Assembly (NCBI GenBank): GCA_031459715.1
Contig: JAVKIA010000010.1
Location: 1-62,500, forward strand
Reading direction: 5' to 3'
Source of the DNA: Armatimonadota bacterium
GTDB lineage: Bacteria; Sysuimicrobiota; Sysuimicrobiia; Sysuimicrobiales; Humicultoraceae
DNA length: 62,500 nucleotides
In this document: one piece after another, positions 9,095 to 16,441 of the stretch
Layout of the letters: each line of letters opens with the position of its first letter
How positions within the stretch are numbered: position 1 is the first letter of the stretch
Notes under the pieces: model-generated
What the model was told of the DNA's origin: nothing
Databases searched by the model: none
The model's input: only the letters and a program-made list of their open reading frames with translations
Made by a program: the position numbers and the translations under genes

Positions 9095-9460
9095 GCAGAG
9101 AGCTCCGGCGCCCCCGGTGTGGTCGTCTGGGGCAGCGGCACGCCTCGACGTGAGTTCATGCACGTGGACGACCTGGCCGATGCCTGCCTGTTCCTGATGG
9201 AGGCCTACGACGCCCCCGAGATCATCAATGTGGGGGTCGGAGCGGACGTGACCATCGCGGAGCTGGCGGAGCTGATCCGGAAGATCGTGGGTTACAGCGG
9301 CCGCATCGTCTTTGATCCCTCCAAGCCCGACGGCATGCCCCGCAAGCTGCTGGACGTGAGCCGTCTGCACGCCCTGGGGTGGAGGGCCCGCATTCCCCTA
9401 AAGCAGGGCATCCGCCAGACCTACCGCTGGTACCTAGAGACCGTGGCGGGGCGAAGCTAG
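9095..9460 (+). pseudogene. Truncated GDP-L-fucose synthase (C-terminal remnant)
   Basis: The frame reads AESSGAPGVVVWGSGTPRRE at once after an in-frame TAG at 9092, then FMHVDDLADACLFLMEAYD, INVGVGADVTIAELAELI and KPDGMPRKLLDVSRL. This matches the last 110-120 residues of GDP-4-keto-6-deoxymannose epimerase/reductase (about 310-320 residues in full). The NAD-binding GxxGxxG and the catalytic Ser-Tyr-Lys region are absent from the upstream DNA. A GTG at 9119 could start a 113-residue fragment, but it would lack a cofactor site. I read it as a deletion scar at the edge of the glycan island. Confidence 0.8.
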
Positions 9461-9491
9461 CCGGAATCCGGAACAGACCTGGACTGCTCTC

Positions 9492-10685
9492 CTATGGCCG
9501 CGCATCGCCTGGGCGGTATAGCGGCGTCTCTGCAGCGCGGATTCCCACGGGGCCCAGGATAAGCAGGGCCAGGAAGCCAAAGCCAAGGTGCACCGACATG
9601 ATGCTGCCGTCGAACATCTGCGTGGTGAGCAAAACCAGCAGGGCGGCGAAGACGGCGACGGCGGCACCACGGCCTTCGCTTTGGGGCGGGCTGCTCTGCA
9701 CCCACTGCCAGGCGGCTCGCAGGCCCACCACACACAGCGCCAGGAGAGCGGCCAGACCGACCAGGCCTGTCTCGACGGCAAAGTTCAGCCAGAGGTTGTG
9801 GGCAAACGGCGGGTAGAGCTCGGTGGCCTCGGGGAGACGGTAGCGCGGGTAGGCCTGCACGAAGGTCCCGTACCCTGTGCCCAGGAGTGGGTGGTCGGCA
9901 ACCATCCGGGGGATCGCCCGCCAGATGAGCAGCCGGGAGCGGTTCGCCTCGGCCTCGGGGCGTACCAGGGAGCGGATGTCCCCACCGAGAGCGGGCCAGC
10001 GGGCCAGAAGCGTCAGCCCGGCTACGGTGAGGACCGCGGTCCACAAAAGAAGGCGCAGGCGCGCCGGGCGGGGAGCGCCCAGGAGGATGGCCAGCGTCAC
10101 CCCGACGGCCGCGCCCAGCCAGCCACCCCGGGACCGCGTCAGGATCAGGCCTGCCAGCAGCACAGCGGTCAGTGCGCCGGCCGTCCAGCGGCCGCGCAGG
10201 AGTCCGGTCACGGCCAGGGCCACGGTCAGGGTCAGCGCCACCGCCAGCGTCATTCCCAGGCCGTTCTCGCCCACCCCCGGGGTGGTGGCCGCCGCCCAAC
10301 CTGCAGCGCCTGAGCGGGCCAGTCCCCAGAGGGCTGCGGCCGCGCCCCCGGCCACCCAGATGCGCAGCAGACTGACGATGTCATCCGCTCCGCCGTGGGC
10401 GTAGACGGCCACCGAGCGCACAGAGACCACCGCGGTCAGGCCAAAGAGCAGGGCCAGCATCAGGGAGACGCCGCGCCACTGTGAGGCCAGAGCGGACGCC
10501 ACCGCGGCCAGCGCCAGCGCCAGTAGCGGCGCGTCGATGGCGGTGGGGATCCAGCGCCAGGAGCGTGTCAAAACTTCGACCAGAGCCAGCAGGAAGAGGA
10601 CGGCCAGTCCGGGGGTGGCATACCCCGCAGAATAGGCGGCCACTGCCAGAAGCAGGACCAGGTCGCGCAGCCGACCGAGACGCAC
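9492..10685 (-). CDS. O-antigen ligase/polymerase family membrane protein (Wzy/WaaL-like)
   Basis: This 397-residue polytopic membrane protein has about 10-12 hydrophobic helices. The long extracytoplasmic loop carries the PF04932 features: NRSRLLIWRAIPRMVADHPL, GTGYGTFVQAYPRYR, then AHNLWLNFAVETGLVGL. Such proteins polymerise glycan repeats or ligate them to an acceptor outside the cytoplasmic membrane. It starts at GTG and runs opposite to its neighbours, with its end facing the fucose-synthase remnant. It probably works with the flippase at 4325 and the sugar transferase at 10855. Confidence 0.85.
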   Translation of the reverse strand: MRLGRLRDLVLLLAVAAYSAGYATPGLAVLFLLALVEVLTRSWRWIPTAIDAPLLALALAAVASALASQWRGVSLMLALLFGLTAVVSVRSVAVYAHGGADDIVSLLRIWVAGGAAAALWGLARSGAAGWAAATTPGVGENGLGMTLAVALTLTVALAVTGLLRGRWTAGALTAVLLAGLILTRSRGGWLGAAVGVTLAILLGAPRPARLRLLLWTAVLTVAGLTLLARWPALGGDIRSLVRPEAEANRSRLLIWRAIPRMVADHPLLGTGYGTFVQAYPRYRLPEATELYPPFAHNLWLNFAVETGLVGLAALLALCVVGLRAAWQWVQSSPPQSEGRGAAVAVFAALLVLLTTQMFDGSIMSVHLGFGFLALLILGPVGIRAAETPLYRPGDARP

Positions 10686-10694
10686 GGCCTCTTC

Positions 10695-10700
10695 ATTATA
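10695..10700 (-). promoter_or_regulatory. Possible -10 box for the minus-strand polymerase gene
   Basis: The minus strand shows a perfect TATAAT only 9 bp upstream of the GTG start codon at 10685. No convincing -35 hexamer lies 16-18 bp further up. If used, the transcript would be almost leaderless. The neighbouring 32 bp-spaced repeat lies directly upstream of it. Confidence 0.3.
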
Positions 10701-10706
10701 GGTAGG

Positions 10707-10757
10707 GCGACAGGTAGAGGCGGGCGTCTATGGGTACGGCGACAGGTAGAGGCGGGC
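10707..10757. repeat. Two direct 19 bp repeats with 32 bp period
   Basis: The sequence gcgacaggtagaggcgggc occurs identically at 10707-10725 and 10739-10757, with further similarity in the flanking bases. The pair sits between the minus-strand polymerase gene and the plus-strand sugar-transferase gene, where a shared regulator could bind. It could equally be a simple slippage duplication. No third full copy is visible nearby. Confidence 0.75.
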
Positions 10758-10854
10758 ATCACGGACAGGTTGAGCGCCAGAGGCAGGGATCGGCGGGCCT
10801 TGGCCCCCGGTGCGGAGGGAAGAGGATACGTGGGGGAGAAAGTCGAGGAAGTTG

Positions 10855-12324
10855 ATGCAGATGCCGGCGCCTACCCTTCCTCCGTCGCCATCGCTTGCAG
10901 GCCCGCGCAGCCTGGCCGCGCCCCTGTTCCGGCGTGGAGCCATGTCGCTGCGGTTGACCGAGCGGAAGCTCCTCCTGTTTCTCGGCGACCTCTTCGCCGT
11001 CGGCGCGGCGCTCCTGCTGGTCCTGGCGCTGCGCTTCGCCTTTCCGCTGGGCTGGCAGACCGTCGCCGCCCGCCCCATGTGGTTTGCCCTGCTCGCTGGT
11101 CTGTGGAGCGTCTGCGCCCCTCTGCTCAACGCCTACGACCTGCGCCGCGCCTCCCGCGCGGGCAGCGGTGTTGCCGTGGGAGCCGGGGTGGCCCTGGTGG
11201 TGGCACTGATCTACCTGGCCATTCCCCGCTATACCCCTCACCTGCCCGCGTCGCGGCTGTCCACAGGCCTGTTCCTCCTCCTGGTGGTGGGGCTGGTCGG
11301 CGCCTGGCGCGCCGCCTACGCCCTCCTGCTGGTGCAGCCCACCTTCCGCCACCGGGTGCTGGTGCTGGGGGCGGGGTGGGCGGGTCGGTCGCTGGTGGAG
11401 GCGGTGCGCTCCCACGCGTCCAGGGAATACGACCTGGTGGGGTTCGTGGACGACGACCCGGCTAAGCAGGGCCGGGAGATCGACGGCTTGGCGGTGCTGG
11501 GCACCGCGGAGCAGCTGCGCCAGGTGGCGCAGGTGCACAATGTCTCCGAGGTGGTGGTGGCCATCACCCGCTCCGGGCTCATGGACGGCCGTCTGGTTCA
11601 GGTCCTGATGGACTGTCACGAGCAGGGCATCCAGGTGACGCTGATGGCGCCCCTGTACGAGCGTCTTACCGGCCGCGTTCCCGTGGAGCACGCTGGACCG
11701 AACCTGCAGGTGGTCCTCCCCGTGGAGCGGGACCCCAACCGGGTCTACCTTCTGGTCAAGCGCGGTGTGGATGTGCTCATCGGGCTGCTCGGGACCGCCG
11801 TGCTGGGACTGCTCTTTCCCTTCATCGCTCTGGCCCTGCGTCTGGAGGGACCGGGGCCGCTCTTGTACCGGCAGGTGCGGGTCGGCCGCGGAGGCCGCCA
11901 CTTCACGCTGGTCAAGTTTCGCACCATGGTCCCTGAGGCGGAACCGGATGGGCCGCAGTGGGCGCAGGAAGGGGACCGGCGCGTCACCCGCGTCGGCCGC
12001 TTCCTCCGCCGGCTGCACCTGGATGAGCTGCCCCAGGCCCTCAACCTGCTGCGGGGAGAGATGAGCTTCATCGGGCCGCGGCCAGAGCGGCCGGAGTTCG
12101 TGGCGGCGCTGGAGCAGCAGATACCCTTCTACCGGGCCCGCCATGCCGTCCGTCCGGGAATCACGGGATGGGCGCAGGTCAACTACGGCTACGGGAGCTC
12201 CGCCGAGGATGCTCTGATCAAGCTGCAGTACGACCTCTACTACGCCAAGCACTGCTCGCTCTTCCTGGACCTGGCCATCCTGGTGCGCACCCTTGGATTG
12301 GTCCTCACCCTGCGGGGGCGCTAG
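10855..12324 (+). CDS. Polyprenyl-phosphate sugar phosphotransferase (exopolysaccharide initiating transferase)
   Basis: The enzyme moves a sugar-1-phosphate from a nucleotide sugar onto undecaprenyl phosphate, starting repeat-unit synthesis at the membrane. It has four to five N-terminal helices, a central CoA-binding-like Rossmann domain (VLVLGAGWAGRSLVEAV, VGFVDDDPAKQGREIDG), one more helix, and the C-terminal bacterial sugar-transferase domain. That domain shows LLYRQVRVGRGGRHFTLVKF, the catalytic Asp-Glu of RRLHLDELPQ, SFIGPRPERPEF and GITGWAQVNYGY. The frame is open to 10810. ATG at 10855 has a GAGG six bases upstream; ATG at 10942, where family similarity begins, is the alternative. 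Confidence 0.88.
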   Translation: MQMPAPTLPPSPSLAGPRSLAAPLFRRGAMSLRLTERKLLLFLGDLFAVGAALLLVLALRFAFPLGWQTVAARPMWFALLAGLWSVCAPLLNAYDLRRASRAGSGVAVGAGVALVVALIYLAIPRYTPHLPASRLSTGLFLLLVVGLVGAWRAAYALLLVQPTFRHRVLVLGAGWAGRSLVEAVRSHASREYDLVGFVDDDPAKQGREIDGLAVLGTAEQLRQVAQVHNVSEVVVAITRSGLMDGRLVQVLMDCHEQGIQVTLMAPLYERLTGRVPVEHAGPNLQVVLPVERDPNRVYLLVKRGVDVLIGLLGTAVLGLLFPFIALALRLEGPGPLLYRQVRVGRGGRHFTLVKFRTMVPEAEPDGPQWAQEGDRRVTRVGRFLRRLHLDELPQALNLLRGEMSFIGPRPERPEFVAALEQQIPFYRARHAVRPGITGWAQVNYGYGSSAEDALIKLQYDLYYAKHCSLFLDLAILVRTLGLVLTLRGR

Positions 12325-12401
12325 GGGCATGGCAGGGGATTCCTGCGTGACGCGCCCGGGGCCCGCGGAGATTCGCGGCAGCGAACTTTTGGGGTGAGCT
12401 G

Positions 12402-13370
12402 GTGCTGGCCATCATCCCTGTCGCCGGCCTGGGCACGCGACTGCGGCCGCACACCCTGGAGCGGCCCAAGGTCCTTCTGCACGTGGCCGGCCGACCCATC
12501 CTGGGCCACATCCTGGACGAGATGCTGGCGGCGGGCATCCGCCGCGTGGTGCTGGTCGTGGGCTACCTGGGAGAGCAGATCCGGGAATGGGTGGACCGCC
12601 ACTACGGGGACAAGCTGGAGGCCGCCTTTGTCGAGCAGGGAGACCCGCTGGGCAACGGCCACGCCGTCTACGTGGCCCGTGATTATCTGGGCGCAGATCC
12701 CGTCCTTCTGCTCTTTGGCGACACGATCATCCGAGCTCACCTGCCGGAGCTGCTGACCCGGCCTGAGAGCGCAGCGGGGGTGAAGCCCGTGGACGATCCC
12801 CGCCGCTTCGGCATCGCCGAGGTGGACGCGCAGGGCTACATCCGCCGCCTGGTGGAGAAGCCGGAGGTCCCCACGAGCCACCTGGCCCTCACCGGGCTGT
12901 ACCTGATTCGCAACGCCCTTCGACTGCGCGAGGCCCTGGAGCGAATGGTGCGGGAAGACCGGCGGCAGCGGGGGGAGTTCTGGCTGGTGGACGCCCTGCA
13001 GTTGATGCTGGAGGCGGGGGAGCCGATGCGGCCCTTCCCCATCACCCACTGGTACGACTGCGGGACTATCGAGGCGTTGCTGCAGGCCAACCGGGCGCTG
13101 CTGGCCCTGGACAGCCCGCCCGTCCCCGCGCTGCCGGACGCGGTGCTCATCCCTCCCGTGGCAGTATCCCCGCAGGCCCAGGTCACCCGATCGGTGGTCG
13201 GCCCCTATGTCTCGGTCGGTCCCGGGGCGCGAATCAGCGGAGCGGTGGTGCGGGACAGCATTGTCCACCCCGAGGCCATCATCGAGGATGCCGTGGTATC
13301 GGGGGCTGTGATCGCCGAGGGTGCCCGGGTGAGCGGTCCTGCCGCCGCGCCCTCCCCGCCGGATCCCTGA
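12402..13370 (+). CDS. Sugar-phosphate nucleotidyltransferase with left-handed beta-helix tail
   Basis: This 322-residue protein has the nucleotide-binding loop IIPVAGLGTRLRPHT, then RPKVLLHVAGRPIL, LLFGDTII with the metal-binding Asp, and VEKPEVPTSHLALTGLY. This is the glucose-1-phosphate thymidylyl/uridylyltransferase fold. From about residue 245 come hexapeptide-like repeats (VAVSPQAQVTRSVVGPYVSV and following) forming a beta-helix. It makes an NDP-sugar for the nearby transferases; the nucleotide and sugar are not determined. The start is GTG. It follows the sugar-transferase gene after 77 bp. Confidence 0.85.
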   Translation: MLAIIPVAGLGTRLRPHTLERPKVLLHVAGRPILGHILDEMLAAGIRRVVLVVGYLGEQIREWVDRHYGDKLEAAFVEQGDPLGNGHAVYVARDYLGADPVLLLFGDTIIRAHLPELLTRPESAAGVKPVDDPRRFGIAEVDAQGYIRRLVEKPEVPTSHLALTGLYLIRNALRLREALERMVREDRRQRGEFWLVDALQLMLEAGEPMRPFPITHWYDCGTIEALLQANRALLALDSPPVPALPDAVLIPPVAVSPQAQVTRSVVGPYVSVGPGARISGAVVRDSIVHPEAIIEDAVVSGAVIAEGARVSGPAAAPSPPDP

Positions 13371-13458
13371 TGGTACCTCTGGCGTCCTGCCCGCACCGTC
13401 TCGCCTGCCTCACCAGGTTTCCCTTCCCCACGGGCACCCCTGCTGGCGGCCCACCGGT

Positions 13459-13487
13459 TTGAACCCGGAGATAATGCTCTGTATGCT
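13459..13487 (+). promoter_or_regulatory. Sigma70-type promoter candidate for the coiled-coil gene
   Basis: TTGAAC at 13459-13464 and TATGCT at 13482-13487 are separated by exactly 17 bp. The expected transcript start near 13494 falls at the start of the GAGGGGGA ribosome-binding site, so the leader would be very short. Confidence 0.45.
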
Positions 13488-13510
13488 GTGAACGAGGGGG
13501 AACGTGTCTC

Positions 13511-14326
13511 GTGGCGCGTGACGCGCGGGTTGACAGGTTAACGGAAGCGCTCACCCGACTCGCCGAGGCGCAGGCCCGCACCGAGGGGCAGCTAGCGCAG
13601 CTGACGATGCGGGTAGATCAGCTGGCGGCGCGGGTAGATCAGCTGGCGCTGCGGGTAGACCAGCTGGCGGCGGCGCAGGCCCGCACCGAGGACCAGCTAG
13701 CACGGCTGACGACGCGGGTAGACCAGCTGGCGGCGGCGCAGGCCCGCACCGAGGACCAGCTAGCACGGCTGACGACGCGGGTAGACCAGCTGGCGGAGGC
13801 GCAGGCCCGCACCGAGGACCAGCTAGCACGGCTGACGACGCGGGTAGACCAGCTGGCGGAGGCGCAGGCCCGCACCGAGGCGCGTCTGGAGCAGCTGGCG
13901 GCGGCACAGGCGCGCACCGAGGAAGCGGTGCGCGTGCTGGCCCAGCAGGTGGGGCGGTTGAGCGAAACCATCGGGTTTACCCTGGAGGACCTGGCCCGCG
14001 AAGTTACCCCCGCTTATCTGGCGCAGCACTTCGCCATCCGCGTCTCCGTCCTGGATCGCCGTTTCTTCACCCTGGACGGCCAGGAGGTGGAAGTCGACCT
14101 CTTCGGCGAGGGTACCCGGGACGGGGAACCCATCGCTGTGGTCGGGGAAGTGCGCAGCCGGATCTACGGTGAGGACGTGCAGCGGGTCGCTCAGCGGGCG
14201 CTGGACCTGGCGGGACAGCTGCCCGGCAGGCCTGTTGTCGTCCTGTTCGGCTTCGTCATCCACCCCTCCGCCCGCGAGGCCGCCGCACGGCTGGGCGCCA
14301 TCGTCATCTCCTCGTCCGGGCGTTAA
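13511..14326 (+). CDS. Repeat coiled-coil protein with DUF3782/PD-(D/E)XK-like C-domain
   Basis: This 271-residue protein has two parts. Residues 8-150 are an uninterrupted coiled coil made of heptads (VDQLAAR type) and 21-residue units around [20 protein letters not shown]. Residues 150-271 form a small alpha/beta domain with [20 protein letters not shown] and [16 protein letters not shown]; Asp196 and the Glu213-x-Arg215 pair fit the active-site layout of restriction-endonuclease-like folds. Such proteins are common in thermophiles and their role is unknown. GTG at 13511 has a strong GAGGGGGA site 9 bp upstream. It stands alone, between the sugar genes and iclR. Confidence 0.78.
   Translation: MARDARVDRLTEALTRLAEAQARTEGQLAQLTMRVDQLAARVDQLALRVDQLAAAQARTEDQLARLTTRVDQLAAAQARTEDQLARLTTRVDQLAEAQARTEDQLARLTTRVDQLAEAQARTEARLEQLAAAQARTEEAVRVLAQQVGRLSETIGFTLEDLAREVTPAYLAQHFAIRVSVLDRRFFTLDGQEVEVDLFGEGTRDGEPIAVVGEVRSRIYGEDVQRVAQRALDLAGQLPGRPVVVLFGFVIHPSAREAAARLGAIVISSSGR
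13568..13930 (+). repeat. In-gene tandem repeats, 63 bp unit with 21 bp sub-repeats
   Basis: Units begin at 13673, 13736, 13799 and 13862, exactly 63 bp apart. The first three are complete and almost identical at the DNA level, including silent positions. A diverged unit starts at 13568, followed by two extra 21 bp heptad repeats. The similarity of third codon positions points to recent slippage or unequal exchange rather than selection on the protein alone. Confidence 0.92.
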
Positions 14327-14432
14327 GGCCACGCTGCACTCAGGGCGGTGAACGACGCGCTGTCTAGTCCTGCGTGTCTATCCGCGGTGCGCCGGGGCAG
14401 CGCAGGCGTGTGACCCCTGTGGACGTTCCCAT

Positions 14433-14461
14433 TTGACGGCCTCGTGGCCCTCGGTTATAAT
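14433..14461 (+). promoter_or_regulatory. Near-consensus sigma70 promoter of iclR
   Basis: TTGACG at 14433-14438 and a perfect TATAAT at 14456-14461 are 17 bp apart. Transcription should begin near 14468, which leaves about 20 bases before the TTG start at 14489. This also excludes the upstream in-frame start at 14444, which lies inside the promoter. Confidence 0.8.
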
Positions 14462-14488
14462 CCTCAAAACACGGAAGAGGCTTCCGCA

Positions 14489-15343
14489 TTGCGAAAGAAG
14501 ACGCAGCCCCCCACCGGGCGGCGGCTCAACGGCACGCGGGCCCTGGGGAAAGGGCTGCTGGTGCTGGAACTGGTGGCGGACGCCCAGAGCGCCCAGTCCC
14601 TTTCGGCGCTCGCTGCGCAGAGCGGCCTGCCACTGAGCACCGTGCACCGTCTGCTGGTCACCCTCACACAGCAGGGGTTCGTCGAACGAGACGCGCAGAC
14701 ACGCCGCTACCGTCTGGGCGCACGGATGCTCACCCTGGCCGCGGGCGTCCTGCAGCAGGCGGACCTGACGCGAGAGGCTCCGCCCATCATGCAGGAGTTC
14801 GTCCGGGAGACAGGCGACGCCATCTCGCTGGCCGCGCTGCAGGACGGCCGGGTGGTGCTGCTGGAGAAGGCCCAGGGCCTGGACGCCCCCCGGCTGTTCC
14901 TGCACATTGGGCGACAGGCTCCGGTGCACTCCACCGCCCTGGGCAAGGCGCTGGCGGCGGGGTTGCCCGACCACGACGTCCTGGAGATCCTGAAGCGCCA
15001 TGGGATGGCGCGCCTCACCCCCCGAACCATCACTACGCCGCGGCGGTTTCTTCTGCACCTGGAGGCGGTGCGCCGCCGCGGGTATGCGCTCGACGACGAG
15101 GAGACCGTGGTCGGGGCGCGCTGCCTGGCGGTGCCGGTGCGCAATCACCGGGGCCAGGTGGTGGGCGCGCTCAGCACCTCAGGCCCTACCAGCACGTGGA
15201 GTGAGGAGCGGATGGCCACGGTTCTGGCTGCCCTGCAGCACGCGGCCGCCCGCCTCTCCGAACGCCTGGGGTACCGTCCCCCGCGGCAGGTGAACACTCA
15301 AGGACGCGCCCCGGCCTCAGCCAGCTGGCCGGGGGTGGAATGA
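14489..15343 (+). CDS. IclR-family transcriptional regulator
   Basis: This 284-residue protein has an N-terminal winged helix (SLSALAAQSGLPLSTVHRLL then LTQQGFVERD) and a C-terminal GAF-like effector domain. The latter includes HSTALGKALAAGLP, RGYALDDEETVVGARCLAVPV and GQVVGALSTSGPTS. The frame is open to 14444, but the promoter at 14433-14461 overlaps that region. TTG at 14489, with GGAAGAGG eight bases upstream, is therefore the likely start. It precedes the transporter operon by 13 bp and probably controls it together with itself; the effector may be a transported or released acyl compound (inference). Confidence 0.88.
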   Translation: MRKKTQPPTGRRLNGTRALGKGLLVLELVADAQSAQSLSALAAQSGLPLSTVHRLLVTLTQQGFVERDAQTRRYRLGARMLTLAAGVLQQADLTREAPPIMQEFVRETGDAISLAALQDGRVVLLEKAQGLDAPRLFLHIGRQAPVHSTALGKALAAGLPDHDVLEILKRHGMARLTPRTITTPRRFLLHLEAVRRRGYALDDEETVVGARCLAVPVRNHRGQVVGALSTSGPTSTWSEERMATVLAALQHAAARLSERLGYRPPRQVNTQGRAPASASWPGVE

Positions 15344-15356
15344 AGGAGGGAGGACG

Positions 15357-16424
15357 ATGGGAACCAGTCTGCGGTTGAGGCTCTGGCGCCCCGGGATGCT
15401 GCTGCTGGCAGCGCTCCTGGCGACGCTGGGAGTTTCCCCTCTGGCGGCCGCCCCGCGGGTGAAACTGACCATGTTCATCTGGGCCGGCGCCAACCAGGGT
15501 GTGGTGCCTCGGGAGGTGGTCACGCGCTATCTCCGCACCCACCCCAACGTGGAGGTCGAGTTCTGGGAATCCAACAACACCGTCACCTACCCCAAGATGG
15601 TGGCGGCCAAGCAGGCGAACCCCAACAATCCGCTGATCAACTTCGGCTACTTCAACATCGACGCCAGCAACCGGGGAGACGTGGACGACATGTGGCTGTC
15701 GCTGAACCCGGCGCGCATCCCCAACATGGCTCTGGTGCACGCCAGCCTGCGCCGGCCGGGAAACCGCGGCATCGGTTACGGTATTAGCGCCCTGGGGCTG
15801 ATGTACAACAAGAACCTGGTAAAGGACCCACCCGACTCGTGGACGGCGTTGTGGGATCCCAAGTGGCGGGGCAAGGTCACCTTCTTCGACAACAACTTCT
15901 TCCCCCTGGTCCTGGCCGCCCGGCTGAACGGTGGCAGCGAGAAGAACATCGACCCGGGATTCCGCATCTGGGCGGAGAACGCCAAGAACCTGCGGGCGCT
16001 GGTGACCAGCAACGACCAGTTGAAGAACCTGCTGGTGAGCGGAGAGGCGCTGATTGCTCCCTGGTTCACCAGTATCTGGGCCTTCTGGGTAGAGGAGGGT
16101 GCTCCCCTGGGCTTCGTCAACCCCAAGGAGGGCGTGGTGGCCTTTCCCATCTACCTGCAGATCGTCAAGGGGAGCACGCCGGAGCAGGTGGCCGTCGCCG
16201 AGGAAATCATCAACGAGCTGCTGCTGGCGGAGAACAACGCCCGCTACGCGCGCCTCACCTTCGGCATCCCCTCCGTGCGCGGCGCGCCGCTCTCCCCCAC
16301 CGTGGAGAAAATCCTCAACCCCAAGCTGCTGGACACGGCCATCTGGCTGGACTGGGCCACCATGGGGGCCAAGGCCAGCGAGTGGCGGCAGCGCTGGGAG
16401 CGTGAGGTGAAATCCCGGCTCTGA
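15357..16424 (+). CDS. ABC importer substrate-binding protein, PotD-like (set 1)
   Basis: This 355-residue exported protein has a Sec-type signal: basic start, hydrophobic LLLAALLATLGVSPLAAA and probable cleavage after AAA near residue 32. The mature part has the family 1 solute-binding fold: GDVDDMW, GYGISALGLMYNKNLV, PDSWTALWDPKWRGKV and RLNGGSEKNIDPGF. No lipobox Cys is seen. It has a GGAGGGAGG ribosome site and follows iclR closely. The second binding protein at 21321 is a paralog sharing most of these motifs. The ligand is unknown; polyamines are the family precedent, but the paired hydrolase suggests an acylated amine or amino acid. Confidence 0.87.
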   Translation: MGTSLRLRLWRPGMLLLAALLATLGVSPLAAAPRVKLTMFIWAGANQGVVPREVVTRYLRTHPNVEVEFWESNNTVTYPKMVAAKQANPNNPLINFGYFNIDASNRGDVDDMWLSLNPARIPNMALVHASLRRPGNRGIGYGISALGLMYNKNLVKDPPDSWTALWDPKWRGKVTFFDNNFFPLVLAARLNGGSEKNIDPGFRIWAENAKNLRALVTSNDQLKNLLVSGEALIAPWFTSIWAFWVEEGAPLGFVNPKEGVVAFPIYLQIVKGSTPEQVAVAEEIINELLLAENNARYARLTFGIPSVRGAPLSPTVEKILNPKLLDTAIWLDWATMGAKASEWRQRWEREVKSRL

Positions 16425-16441
16425 GGGGGCAGAGGCCGGCA

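Noticed and set aside
9119-9460. Intact short epimerase gene
   Set aside because: It lacks the NAD-binding and catalytic parts of the family, so it is treated as a remnant.
10759-12330. Long minus-strand open frame opposite the sugar transferase
   Set aside because: Composition-driven shadow: Gln/His/Arg-rich with no motifs, while the plus strand has a complete enzyme family.
13568-13930. CRISPR-like array
   Set aside because: The repeats are head-to-tail without spacers, keep reading frame and encode a coiled coil; no cas genes are near.
14444-14488. Earlier start of the IclR regulator
   Set aside because: The codons lie inside the promoter spacer and -10 box, ahead of the expected transcript start.
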